Origin: Flectobacillus sp.
GTDB lineage: Bacteria > Bacteroidota > Bacteroidia > Cytophagales > Spirosomataceae
Reading direction: 5' to 3'
Length of the DNA: 6,776 nt
Assembly (NCBI GenBank): GCA_029865665.1
Contig: JARXAV010000300.1
Coordinates: 1 to 6,776, forward strand
Position 1 is the stretch's first letter. The number at the start of each line of letters is the position of its first letter. The translations under genes were made by a program, and so were the position numbers. Positions 1-6,569 of the stretch are shown piece by piece. The notes below the pieces were generated by a model. The model was not told the origin of the DNA, made no database searches, and saw nothing but the letters and a program-made list of their open reading frames with translations.

Positions 1-222
1 TACCTCTTGCGGAGTTACTCCCTCCTTTTTTGCCTTAATTGTAATAGGCACACCATGTTCGTCCGTTCCAGAGATAAACTTCACGTCTTGCCCCATCGAA
101 CGCAAGTAACGCACATAGATGTCCGCAGGCAAATAGCAACCCGCTAAATGTCCAATATGAATAGGCCCATTGGCATAAATCAAGGCCGCCGTGACAGTAG
201 TTCTGTTGAATTGTTTCGTCAT
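1..222 (-). CDS. metG: Methionyl-tRNA synthetase, N-terminal fragment (runs off left edge)
   Basis: This class I aminoacyl-tRNA synthetase charges tRNA-Met with methionine in the cytoplasm. Only the first 74 codons are in the window; the rest lies to the left. The reading frame starts at the ATG whose complement is at 220-222 and stays open to the edge. The ATP-binding HIGH signature is present as HIGH at residues 22-25, within [20 protein letters not shown]. The second conserved block, SGTDEHG, is at residues 51-57. Both are typical of long-form bacterial MetG, and the wording fits Bacteroidota versions. No Shine-Dalgarno sequence precedes the ATG, which is usual in that phylum. By hand count the fragment has 102 G+C in 222 nt (46%), clearly above the helicase gene to its right. 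It shares strand with the helicase operon, but the 302-nt gap suggests separate transcription. Confidence 0.96.
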   Translation of the reverse strand, partial: MTKQFNRTTVTAALIYANGPIHIGHLAGCYLPADIYVRYLRSMGQDVKFISGTDEHGVPITIKAKKEGVTPQEV

Positions 223-372
223 TGTAAGAGAAAAAATAGGTAGTACGGCAATACGCAATAATGTTGAATTATGAATGTTAAATTTTGAATGTAATAGCTA
301 ACCTTAGTTCATTACCATAAAAATAAACGTCCTTTAATTCTGTTTATACTTTACCATACATACATTTGAATA

Positions 373-395
373 GTACAGACAAAAGCCTGTCCTAC
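373..395. repeat. Degenerate copy of the GGACAGAC palindromic repeat
   Basis: GTACAGAC (373-380), a 4-nt AAAA loop and GCCTGTCC (385-392) are followed by TAC. Each arm differs by one base from the arms of the two strong copies on the far side of the operon (GGACAGAC and GTCTGTCC, followed by CTAC), and the orientation is the same. I infer it is a decayed member of the same repeat family. Confidence 0.55.
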
Positions 396-436
396 AAAAT
401 TACGCATTTTTAGGTTTTAAATTGCATTTTGTAGGA
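390..436. repeat. Perfect 11-bp inverted repeat with 25-nt spacer
   Basis: TCCTACAAAAT at 390-400 is the exact reverse complement of ATTTTGTAGGA at 426-436. The 25-nt interior is AT-rich. The left arm overlaps the end of the degenerate palindrome at 373-395. It could be a hairpin in the operon's 3' UTR or the metG leader, a regulator-binding site, or the remains of a small palindromic element. There is no long T-tract directly after it on either strand, so it is not a classical intrinsic terminator. Confidence 0.6.
395..402 (-). promoter_or_regulatory. Possible Bacteroidota -7 element (TAATTTTG) for metG
   Basis: Read on the minus strand, this is TAATTTTG, an exact match to the Bacteroidota sigma-ABfr -7 consensus TAnnTTTG. 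It lies about 170 nt upstream of the metG ATG. No convincing TTG or TTTG -33 element is found at the usual distance upstream, and such an 8-mer is frequent in AT-rich DNA, so this is weak. Confidence 0.2.
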
Positions 437-480
437 ATTGCTGTGGGAAAGAATGCGGAGAAGGACAAGGACAGATTACC

Positions 481-501
481 TTCATTTTCCAAGAAAATGA
501 A
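481..501 (-). terminator. Possible terminator hairpin after the helicase/coiled-coil operon
   Basis: TTCATTTTC (481-489) and GAAAATGAA (493-501) form a perfect 9-bp stem with a 3-nt loop, 23 nt beyond the stop codon of the coiled-coil gene. The position suits a 3' end signal. The stem is AT-rich, and no run of T follows it on the minus strand, so termination by this hairpin alone is uncertain. Confidence 0.35.
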
Positions 502-524
502 AGAATAATAAGTATCTATCTAAC

Positions 525-1508
525 TTAACCTTTAACCACAATATAAACTAGAATGGCAACAGTTAGTGCAAACCCAACTAGTTGAATTACTCTATTCGTC
601 TTTATTTCTTTTCGTATTAATTCATTTTGCTCTGATAACAAATTGATTCGGCTATCTAATGATTCATAGTTATTCTTTGCTTCTTTGTCTTGGTCTATTA
701 GATGTTGGGCTGTTGATTCACTAAAAGCACTAAGAGTTTGTATGGTTTCTTTATGATGTGTATCAATTGATGCTTGAAGAGTTCCTAACGTTTGAGCAAT
801 TCCAGTAAAGTTTTGAGTTATAACTGTCAGCGTTTGATTAATGGCGTTAACAGAACCAAAAATATCTGAAAGTGTTTTTTGAAGTTTATCAAAGCCTTTA
901 TCTAAATCAACCTTTGTCAGTCTATCAACTTGGATTTCTAAGGCTTCATTTTTAGCTTGTAAATCATCGGATTTTTCTTCAAATTTATCAAGTTCCTGCT
1001 TTAAATCCTTTCTCGTTTGAGCGATAAACGCAGTTTGTAAATCGTTGAACTGATTGGTTAAATCTGTACCTACAAGTCGTTCAATTTCACTATTCAAGCT
1101 ATTTATTTTTAGTTGTAAATCATCGGATTTTTCTTCAAACTTATCAAGTTCTACTTTTAAATCCTTCCTTGTCTGAGCGATAAAAGCAAGCTGAGAATTA
1201 GTAAATTGCTTTGTTAAATCAATATTACTCAGTCTTACAATTTCACGGTTAAACGTTGTTAACTTTTCGGAAAATTGACTCATTCGTGAGGTTAATAGCG
1301 AATTGTTTACTTCTACGTACTTATTGGTAGATTCGTTGAATAACCTTACAAAATTAGATACTGTTTTAGCGATTGCCTCAAACTTCGTATCAAAAACTGT
1401 TGGCAGAGCAATCGTATCTTGATATAGCTTATCAAGGGCTTTAAGTTTTTGACTTAAAACGTTCACATTCTCCTGTGATTTTTGAATGATTTCGTCGTAA
1501 TTAGGCAT
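525..1508 (-). CDS. Tail-anchored coiled-coil protein, second gene of the helicase operon
   Basis: I do not recognise a named family. Nearly all of the 327 residues are predicted by eye to be helical and heptad-like, rich in L, K, E, D and Q. Two tandem 52-residue repeats occupy residues 88-139 and 140-191 (36 of 52 positions identical), with a partial third from 192 to about 217. Each full repeat contains AFIAQTRKDLK and ELDKFEEKSDDLQ. A single hydrophobic stretch at about residues 307-325 (VIQLVGFALTVAILVYIVV) ends in KG, so the protein looks tail-anchored in the inner membrane with its coiled coil in the cytoplasm. There is no signal peptide or enzymatic motif. The ATG lies inside the end of the upstream helicase gene (8-nt overlap), so translation is probably coupled. 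I infer a membrane tether, sensor or scaffold for the helicase-nuclease. A chemoreceptor-like or generic structural role cannot be excluded. Confidence 0.85.
   Translation of the reverse strand: MPNYDEIIQKSQENVNVLSQKLKALDKLYQDTIALPTVFDTKFEAIAKTVSNFVRLFNESTNKYVEVNNSLLTSRMSQFSEKLTTFNREIVRLSNIDLTKQFTNSQLAFIAQTRKDLKVELDKFEEKSDDLQLKINSLNSEIERLVGTDLTNQFNDLQTAFIAQTRKDLKQELDKFEEKSDDLQAKNEALEIQVDRLTKVDLDKGFDKLQKTLSDIFGSVNAINQTLTVITQNFTGIAQTLGTLQASIDTHHKETIQTLSAFSESTAQHLIDQDKEAKNNYESLDSRINLLSEQNELIRKEIKTNRVIQLVGFALTVAILVYIVVKG
936..1247 (-). repeat. Two tandem 156-bp in-frame repeats inside the coiled-coil gene
   Basis: Unit 1 is 1092-1247 and unit 2 is 936-1091, each 156 bp (52 codons). The longest stretch identical at the DNA level that I found by eye is 27 nt (957-983 against 1113-1139), followed by further near-identical blocks through the AQTRKDLK codons. 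The ends of the units have diverged much more than their centres. The pattern suggests an intragenic duplication that lengthens the coiled coil while keeping frame. Confidence 0.85.
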
Positions 1509-4500
1509 AGTTTTCTGTTATTAATTGTTGGTTTGTGATTAACATATCTTCAATTCCAGTTATTTGCATTTGTAATAATAAATTGACCCGAATCAGCTTA
1601 ATATTCATAAATGCCTCGTTTTGAGGTTGTATATTTTGTAGCAATAGCTCAAAATATCGTACAAAAATGGGTTCTATGATAGAAAAATCATCCTGATAAA
1701 AAGCTTTATCTTCATATAAATTCAAGAAACCTCTTTCTAGTTCTTCATTCGCTTCTGAAATATAAGAAGTATTATTGACTGAATACATGGCAAAGGCTTT
1801 GAGCAAACGAAGTACCCATTCTTTTTTAAGGTCTGTTTCTGAAAGTGACCTCAATATTTTCTTACAAGACCCCATCATGTGCTTATAATTATTCTGCTCT
1901 GCACCTTCCAATTTGAATACGTTTAAATACTTTTCAAGAAGAGCTTTTCTATCCAGTAAGCTTTCATAGTCGTCTAAAAGTGAATAATCTATTCCTTCTA
2001 TTTTAAAGTTTCTTCTCGCATATTTTGCATTAAAGTAGAAGTAGATGTGTTCTTTAATATAAATATTTTGCTTATACCAGTCAGCAGTATATTTTTCGTC
2101 AGTAATACTTATATTTAAAATATCTTCGATTTCTGTAGTCGCCCTTTTGCGTTTACTGGCGATTTCTGAGTAGGAAAAATCAGCTAAAAAATTCAGACAC
2201 TCCAATATATTTTCTATCAAGGTAGGCTTTGTAAGTTTACCATTTAATTCGTTCATCCTTTCTGTTGCTGAAACTTCGGATAAATATCTTCGCAAGTATT
2301 CCTCTATCTTTTCAGTATATTTTGTTATCGAATCATACTTACGAAAGGTACATTTGTACAAACTATCCTTATTGTAGTCAATCAGATAATCCTCTAAAAA
2401 GCCCATACTGTGCATTCTGTAAATTAGCCTACCTGTATCATTGGAAGAACTTCTATCTCTGTTGTAATACAACCTCATCCATTTTTCTGTGGTATCTTCT
2501 TGGTTAAAAGTGAACCTAAGTTCCCCTATCAATTCTTCTAAAAGCAATAGAAAATTAAAAAAGTTACCATCTGATTGGCTAAATGATTTTTCTATTTGAA
2601 TTAAATAAATCGTTTCTAAAATGATGTTCGCACTTACTTTCTCATTGAAAACTTTCTGTAATCGTTCGATATAGGGCGTGTCAAATTTACTATTTAAGGT
2701 AAACCATTTGAAAAAATAGGACTTATAATCTCCTTTTGGATTAATTACTAAATCTTCAAAACTTTTTGCTTTACTCAATAGAGCGTCAATTGTAGCAACC
2801 TGTTTCCCTTGAATGCTCTTCTGTTCCTTTTTTTGGGATAATTTTAAAAATATTGCTCTGAAATTATCTGCATATTTTTTTTGAGCTGTGATATAAAACT
2901 GAAAAATGCTTTCATTTTCAGCTTCATTAAACATTTCAATTAGCGTTCCACTGTTTAAGGTATCATCAACTATATTGTTCACAAACAACTTACAAACATC
3001 CTTGTTTCCCCCATTAAATTCAACCAAAAATGCTAATATCTCCCTAAGCCTCGGGTCTTTAGGTTCTTTTAATGGTAATGTTAAGTCTATATAACCTAAG
3101 TCATTTTCATCTAACCAGATATACAAGCGTTTGTTAGTGTCCTTAGTCCAATATTTAAAGACATATTCACCAGCATATTGGTCATTATATTGTTCATTTA
3201 TATCTGTTAAAGCACTTCTTACAATGAATTCTTTCAGTCTAAATAACGCATATACTTGGCTTATTTCGATATCTCTTCCTTTAAATGATCCCTTATAGAA
3301 AAAGTCATGAATACTTCTATCATCACAATCATCTTGAATAAAGCGAAATAACCGTTGAGTTAATTGTTCTTTGTCTGCTATTGATAAATCTACTGCTACA
3401 CCATCAATCCACTTTTTGAATTTACCGATTGTTTCTTCAATTTTCTTTACTAAGTCATCTTTAGAAGAAAAGCTTTTAGCGATAATTGGTCGAAGTAGGT
3501 GACGGTGAAAAGTATTTGTGATACGATTTATAACTTTATCGCCTCCATTATCATAAAGAAGTGCTTGGAAATCTAAAAAATATACTTCTTTTTTAGACAC
3601 CAAAATAGTAGCTTCAGCTATTTTTCTATCTCTACCAGAACGACCTGCTTCTTGAACTAAACTCTCAAGAGAACCAGAATAAAAGTAATGATAGGTAGAA
3701 CGAATATCTTTCTTATCAATACCCATTCCAAAGGCTTTAGTACATACAATATGTTTTGTTTTATCAGTTGTGAAATCTAGGAAATGCTCGTGTGCTTCCT
3801 TTGTTAAATGCTCTGTATCACTTGCATAATAAAACCCTTTAGACTTAGAATCAAGCTTTGAATAGACAAAAGGAACCCCTTTTATATCAGTAAGCTCACC
3901 ATCTTTATTTTTCTGGTCTCCTTTAGTTGGACAAAAAACGATGGCATAAAAATCATTCTGTGTAAGATTTTCTAAATCATCGTTTAGTTTAAGGTCTTTC
4001 ACTTTGGGAGTAATAGCATTAATACCTTCTTGATTTAAGTTATAAGTTGATGTTTTATCATCCTTACCTTCTCTATAGTCAAGGTTTTCAAATTCAATGT
4101 AGTGATGGGCTAAAGACTGCTTTAGTACGTCATCTTGATTATATTTTGCTAAATTTTTTCCCAGCTTTTTGAAATCACTATTTAATACCTCCATCCTATC
4201 TTGATTTGTTACATCAATAACTCTAAAAAATAGCTCAGGTCTAATGGTGTTTTCAATCATAATGATAGCATTCGCTACGTCACTGTGTTCAATTTGAAGT
4301 TCACGTTCTATATCCGCTAAAACATCAAATGAAGCCGTTGCTGTTAAACCTATTAACGATACAGCTTCCCCATTCTTTGTTTTAGCAAAACGTTGTACAT
4401 TTTTACCAAGCATCAGGTAAGTAGAACGAAAATCGTGTCCCCATTCTGAAACACAATGTACTTCATCTATGACACAATACGAAAATGCTAAACCAAATCG

Positions 4501-6228
4501 AGACGTATCTATCTGTTGAATGATATTTCTAAAATCCTGCATTACAAACCTTTCTGGAGAAACAAAAAGAAACATCGTCTCACCATATCTAAAATCTATT
4601 AGCTTCTGTACCTTTTCAGCTCTTTTTAAATTTGAGTTAATAAAGTCGCAACAGTCAATCCGATTTTCTTTTAACACTCTTACTTGGTCTTCCATCAATG
4701 ATTTAATGGGGTCAACGACTAAGCAGAGTCCTGGTTGTAAAAATGCAGGCAACTGAAAGGTTAGCGATTTACCACCTCCAGTAGGGAGCAATCCAATCAC
4801 CGGCTTTTGTTGTAACGCCCTCGAAATAATGGGAAGTTGCCCTTCTCTAAATCCTTTTTTCCTAAAAATATTTTTAATGAAAAACTTAATATGATGTTCA
4901 AACTTACTTAATGGGCTATACGAACCATCGTCTTTTCGCTCAACCAAAGATTCATAATTCAATAGCTTTGCACAATAAATACGCCTTGTATTACCAAAAG
5001 AGGTATCGTAGTAATGAGAGGAACGAATTTTTATCGTCTTGTCTCCCTTTCGTTTAAAATCAGGTTCGTTATAAATCTTAGACCTTCTCAAAATAGCGTG
5101 ATCAATGATGATGTCAAAGTCATTATTGTTGAAATAGTCTTCGTTTTGACAAGTGGCAAACAAATGAAGCTCTGGTTTCAGTACCCATTTAGGGCTATCA
5201 AAGATGGTTAATGAGATAGGAGGTAACTTTAATTTATCATCCTCCTTTAAGATAGCATTGAGATTTGTAAAGAGGTTTTTCAAGTCTTCAATTGCCAAAG
5301 CTCCGCAGGGTAAATCTCTTTCGATAATTGCAATTTCTATTTTATCTTGTTTGAAAACCTCGGGGTGAACTAAAAAATACTCAACAAGTGTTTTTTGAAT
5401 GCGAGCAACCGCTAACGGAATAAAAATCAATGAATAGGCGGATAAGTGTTCACTAATTACTCGGTCATAATTCTTTTGAAAAATAGCATAAATAGCATTA
5501 CCGAGTAACGTGCTATAGTCCATGCTCTCGTTACTGATTTCCTTTGCCGTAAAACGCCAAGTATCAAAATTTTCTTCGGATGCTAAATCATCCCGTTTTA
5601 AGTCATAATATTTGTACTCACTAAGTAAGTGGTGCGGTCCATCAATTTCAAAAATTCTACTTAAATTCTTAGAGCATCCTTTTATTTCATCTCGATATAA
5701 GTACGGAGAAGTAAAGCAGAAATCGACACTTTTTCCGCCTTTCATTTTCTTATTAATAGTTTCAAAATCTCTTTGAGATTCAAGAATTTGGTAAAAGATA
5801 GGGTTATCCTTTATGAACTTCCATTCTAATTGACTGCCTAATTCTCCTCCATAATTACTTTTATCAACCTTTAGATTTGGTTCAATGATATGAAGCAATT
5901 CAAATACGGTTTCAAAAGTAATTATATCTTGAGTACTAGGAAAATCAAGTTCACCTTCTTTATTAGGCTCAACCAGATTAATAGAAACAAATGTTTCCTC
6001 TATAATCACAGGAGCTTTTGTAGGTAAACCTCTCGTAATAATATTATTCAGCGTTGCCAAAACAGGGTTAAGTGTCTTGAAATCAAGACTATAAGTATGT
6101 GGAAATTCGACATCAAACGAACTTACATACTGTAATAAACCATTTATCTCATCTAACTTTTCTTTTGGGGCTAAATCTATTATAATTTTTGCAATACTGT
6201 CAACGATATATCCTGCTTTGAACTGCAT
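1501..6228 (-). CDS. PD-(D/E)XK nuclease-RecQ-type helicase fusion, 1575 aa
   Basis: This is a large ATP-dependent DNA helicase carrying a nuclease-like domain. Residues about 165-232 show a DUF559/Vsr-style PD-(D/E)XK pattern: VDF (D169), FEIDGPHH (E194, D196, H199/H200), YYDLKRDDL (D209, R212, D213) and WRF. Residues about 455-880 are a RecQ-type SF2 core: FREGQ (460-464), Walker A LPTGGGKS (K487), DPIKSLMEDQV (506-516), DEVH (588-591) with the RecQ aromatic loop SEWGHDFR (594-601), LTATAS (628-633), IVFCPTK (763-769), KAFGMGIDKKDIR (831-843) and QEAGRSGRD (859-867). About 85 residues (672-757) are inserted between the two RecA lobes. No RecQ zinc-binding cysteine cluster, winged helix or HRDC domain is recognisable; the last 700 residues and residues 235-450 are unassigned. 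Family RecQ proteins are about 600-700 aa, so this is not housekeeping RecQ. It is the first gene of the operon; defence against foreign DNA is inferred. Confidence 0.93.
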   Translation of the reverse strand: MQFKAGYIVDSIAKIIIDLAPKEKLDEINGLLQYVSSFDVEFPHTYSLDFKTLNPVLATLNNIITRGLPTKAPVIIEETFVSINLVEPNKEGELDFPSTQDIITFETVFELLHIIEPNLKVDKSNYGGELGSQLEWKFIKDNPIFYQILESQRDFETINKKMKGGKSVDFCFTSPYLYRDEIKGCSKNLSRIFEIDGPHHLLSEYKYYDLKRDDLASEENFDTWRFTAKEISNESMDYSTLLGNAIYAIFQKNYDRVISEHLSAYSLIFIPLAVARIQKTLVEYFLVHPEVFKQDKIEIAIIERDLPCGALAIEDLKNLFTNLNAILKEDDKLKLPPISLTIFDSPKWVLKPELHLFATCQNEDYFNNNDFDIIIDHAILRRSKIYNEPDFKRKGDKTIKIRSSHYYDTSFGNTRRIYCAKLLNYESLVERKDDGSYSPLSKFEHHIKFFIKNIFRKKGFREGQLPIISRALQQKPVIGLLPTGGGKSLTFQLPAFLQPGLCLVVDPIKSLMEDQVRVLKENRIDCCDFINSNLKRAEKVQKLIDFRYGETMFLFVSPERFVMQDFRNIIQQIDTSRFGLAFSYCVIDEVHCVSEWGHDFRSTYLMLGKNVQRFAKTKNGEAVSLIGLTATASFDVLADIERELQIEHSDVANAIIMIENTIRPELFFRVIDVTNQDRMEVLNSDFKKLGKNLAKYNQDDVLKQSLAHHYIEFENLDYREGKDDKTSTYNLNQEGINAITPKVKDLKLNDDLENLTQNDFYAIVFCPTKGDQKNKDGELTDIKGVPFVYSKLDSKSKGFYYASDTEHLTKEAHEHFLDFTTDKTKHIVCTKAFGMGIDKKDIRSTYHYFYSGSLESLVQEAGRSGRDRKIAEATILVSKKEVYFLDFQALLYDNGGDKVINRITNTFHRHLLRPIIAKSFSSKDDLVKKIEETIGKFKKWIDGVAVDLSIADKEQLTQRLFRFIQDDCDDRSIHDFFYKGSFKGRDIEISQVYALFRLKEFIVRSALTDINEQYNDQYAGEYVFKYWTKDTNKRLYIWLDENDLGYIDLTLPLKEPKDPRLREILAFLVEFNGGNKDVCKLFVNNIVDDTLNSGTLIEMFNEAENESIFQFYITAQKKYADNFRAIFLKLSQKKEQKSIQGKQVATIDALLSKAKSFEDLVINPKGDYKSYFFKWFTLNSKFDTPYIERLQKVFNEKVSANIILETIYLIQIEKSFSQSDGNFFNFLLLLEELIGELRFTFNQEDTTEKWMRLYYNRDRSSSNDTGRLIYRMHSMGFLEDYLIDYNKDSLYKCTFRKYDSITKYTEKIEEYLRRYLSEVSATERMNELNGKLTKPTLIENILECLNFLADFSYSEIASKRKRATTEIEDILNISITDEKYTADWYKQNIYIKEHIYFYFNAKYARRNFKIEGIDYSLLDDYESLLDRKALLEKYLNVFKLEGAEQNNYKHMMGSCKKILRSLSETDLKKEWVLRLLKAFAMYSVNNTSYISEANEELERGFLNLYEDKAFYQDDFSIIEPIFVRYFELLLQNIQPQNEAFMNIKLIRVNLLLQMQITGIEDMLITNQQLITENYA

Positions 6229-6352
6229 CCTTTGAATGTTAAATAGTGTTTATAGGGAATAACTAAAACTTGCGAAGCAAAATGTAAAAATAGATTAGAC
6301 TTGAAAATATGCGAATATTGTTTTTAAATGATTAGGAGGTAAATAAATATCG

Positions 6353-6415
6353 TAACAAACTCATTTTTGAAATCAATTCACATACATCTGGACAGACACA
6401 TAGGTCTGTCCCTAC
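6353..6415 (+). repeat. Intergenic repeat module A (63 nt)
   Basis: It begins TAACAAAC, passes through a TTGAAAT core and ends in a palindrome followed by CTAC. Aligned with module B (6482-6557), 36 of the first 50 positions match and the last 13 are identical. Module A lacks a 13-nt unit present in B. The similarity runs well beyond the palindrome, so it is a duplicated block rather than two chance hairpins. Confidence 0.65.
6390..6411. repeat. Palindrome GGACAGAC-N6-GTCTGTCC, copy 1
   Basis: The perfect 8-bp arms are at 6390-6397 and 6404-6411 around the loop ACATAG. It recurs at 6532-6553 and in decayed form at 373-395. It is either a dispersed REP-like genomic repeat or a dimeric regulator site; recurrence on both sides of the operon favours a dispersed repeat. 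Confidence 0.85.
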
Positions 6416-6418
6416 GGC

Positions 6419-6470
6419 AACGACTCTCTTTTGAAATCAATGCACAACCTAACGTAAATATAGGAACAAA
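6419..6470 (+). repeat. Degenerate middle repeat module
   Basis: The TTTTGAAATCAATGCACA segment matches TTTTGAAATCAATTCACA of module A, with one difference. The later AATATAGGAACAAA (6457-6470) matches 11 of 14 positions of AATATTCGGACAAA in module B. The TTGAAAT cores of the three modules are 64 and 65 nt apart. It lacks a palindrome of its own and is the most decayed of the three. Confidence 0.45.
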
Positions 6471-6481
6471 TTTCGCAACTC

Positions 6482-6557
6482 TAACAAACCTATTGTTGAA
6501 ATACATTCGTGAATATTCGGACAAACACGTAGGACAGACACGTAGGTCTGTCCCTAC
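6482..6557 (+). repeat. Intergenic repeat module B (76 nt) with internal 13-nt tandem repeat
   Basis: It is the same block as module A plus one 13-nt unit. GGACAAACACGTA (6519-6531) and GGACAGACACGTA (6532-6544) are adjacent direct repeats differing at one base, followed by the inverted arm and CCTAC. The 13-nt size difference between A and B equals exactly one such unit, so a slippage or duplication event can account for it. Confidence 0.7.
6532..6553. repeat. Palindrome GGACAGAC-N6-GTCTGTCC, copy 2
   Basis: The perfect 8-bp arms are at 6532-6539 and 6546-6553, with the loop ACGTAG. It ends 16 nt upstream of the sigma-54-type promoter. It belongs to the same repeat family as the copies at 6390-6411 and 373-395. 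Confidence 0.85.
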
Positions 6558-6569
6558 CCAACCATTATT

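Larger units (their letters stand above)
223..524. other. AT-rich intergenic spacer between the operon end and metG
   Basis: No credible gene or RNA gene is visible in these 302 nt. The metG-proximal part (about 262-294) contains a loosely repeated TGAATGTTAAATTTTGAATGT pattern, a common style of AT-rich filler in Bacteroidota. The middle holds a degenerate GGACAGAC palindrome and an 11-bp inverted repeat, and the right end a small hairpin; these are listed separately. The spacer must contain the 3' end of the helicase operon transcript and probably the metG promoter. Confidence 0.7.

Noticed and set aside
481..501. Confident rho-independent terminator
   Set aside because: The stem is AT-rich and no T-run follows on the minus strand, so I kept it only as a low-confidence feature.
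525..1508. Methyl-accepting chemotaxis protein or ZorA-like motor protein
   Set aside because: There is no conserved MCP signalling hairpin, HAMP domain or periplasmic sensor, and the single membrane helix is at the C-terminus, not N-terminal and multiple as in ZorA/MotA proteins.
2265..2507. Plus-strand open frame antisense to the helicase gene
   Set aside because: It lies wholly inside the 1575-aa coding region, has no domain or plausible start signal, and is a shadow of that gene. The same holds for 2906-3094, 4520-4756 and 5014-5211.
3589..4866. Housekeeping RecQ (recQ gene symbol)
   Set aside because: The helicase core is RecQ-type, but the protein is more than twice the usual length, has a nuclease-like domain, and lacks the zinc-binding and HRDC regions. 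The symbol would mislead.
6340..6560. Possible CRISPR array (GAAAT-ending units at 64-65 nt spacing)
   Set aside because: Only three units, poorly conserved with each other, and the similarity extends into what would be spacers. No cas gene is nearby. A duplicated intergenic block explains it better.
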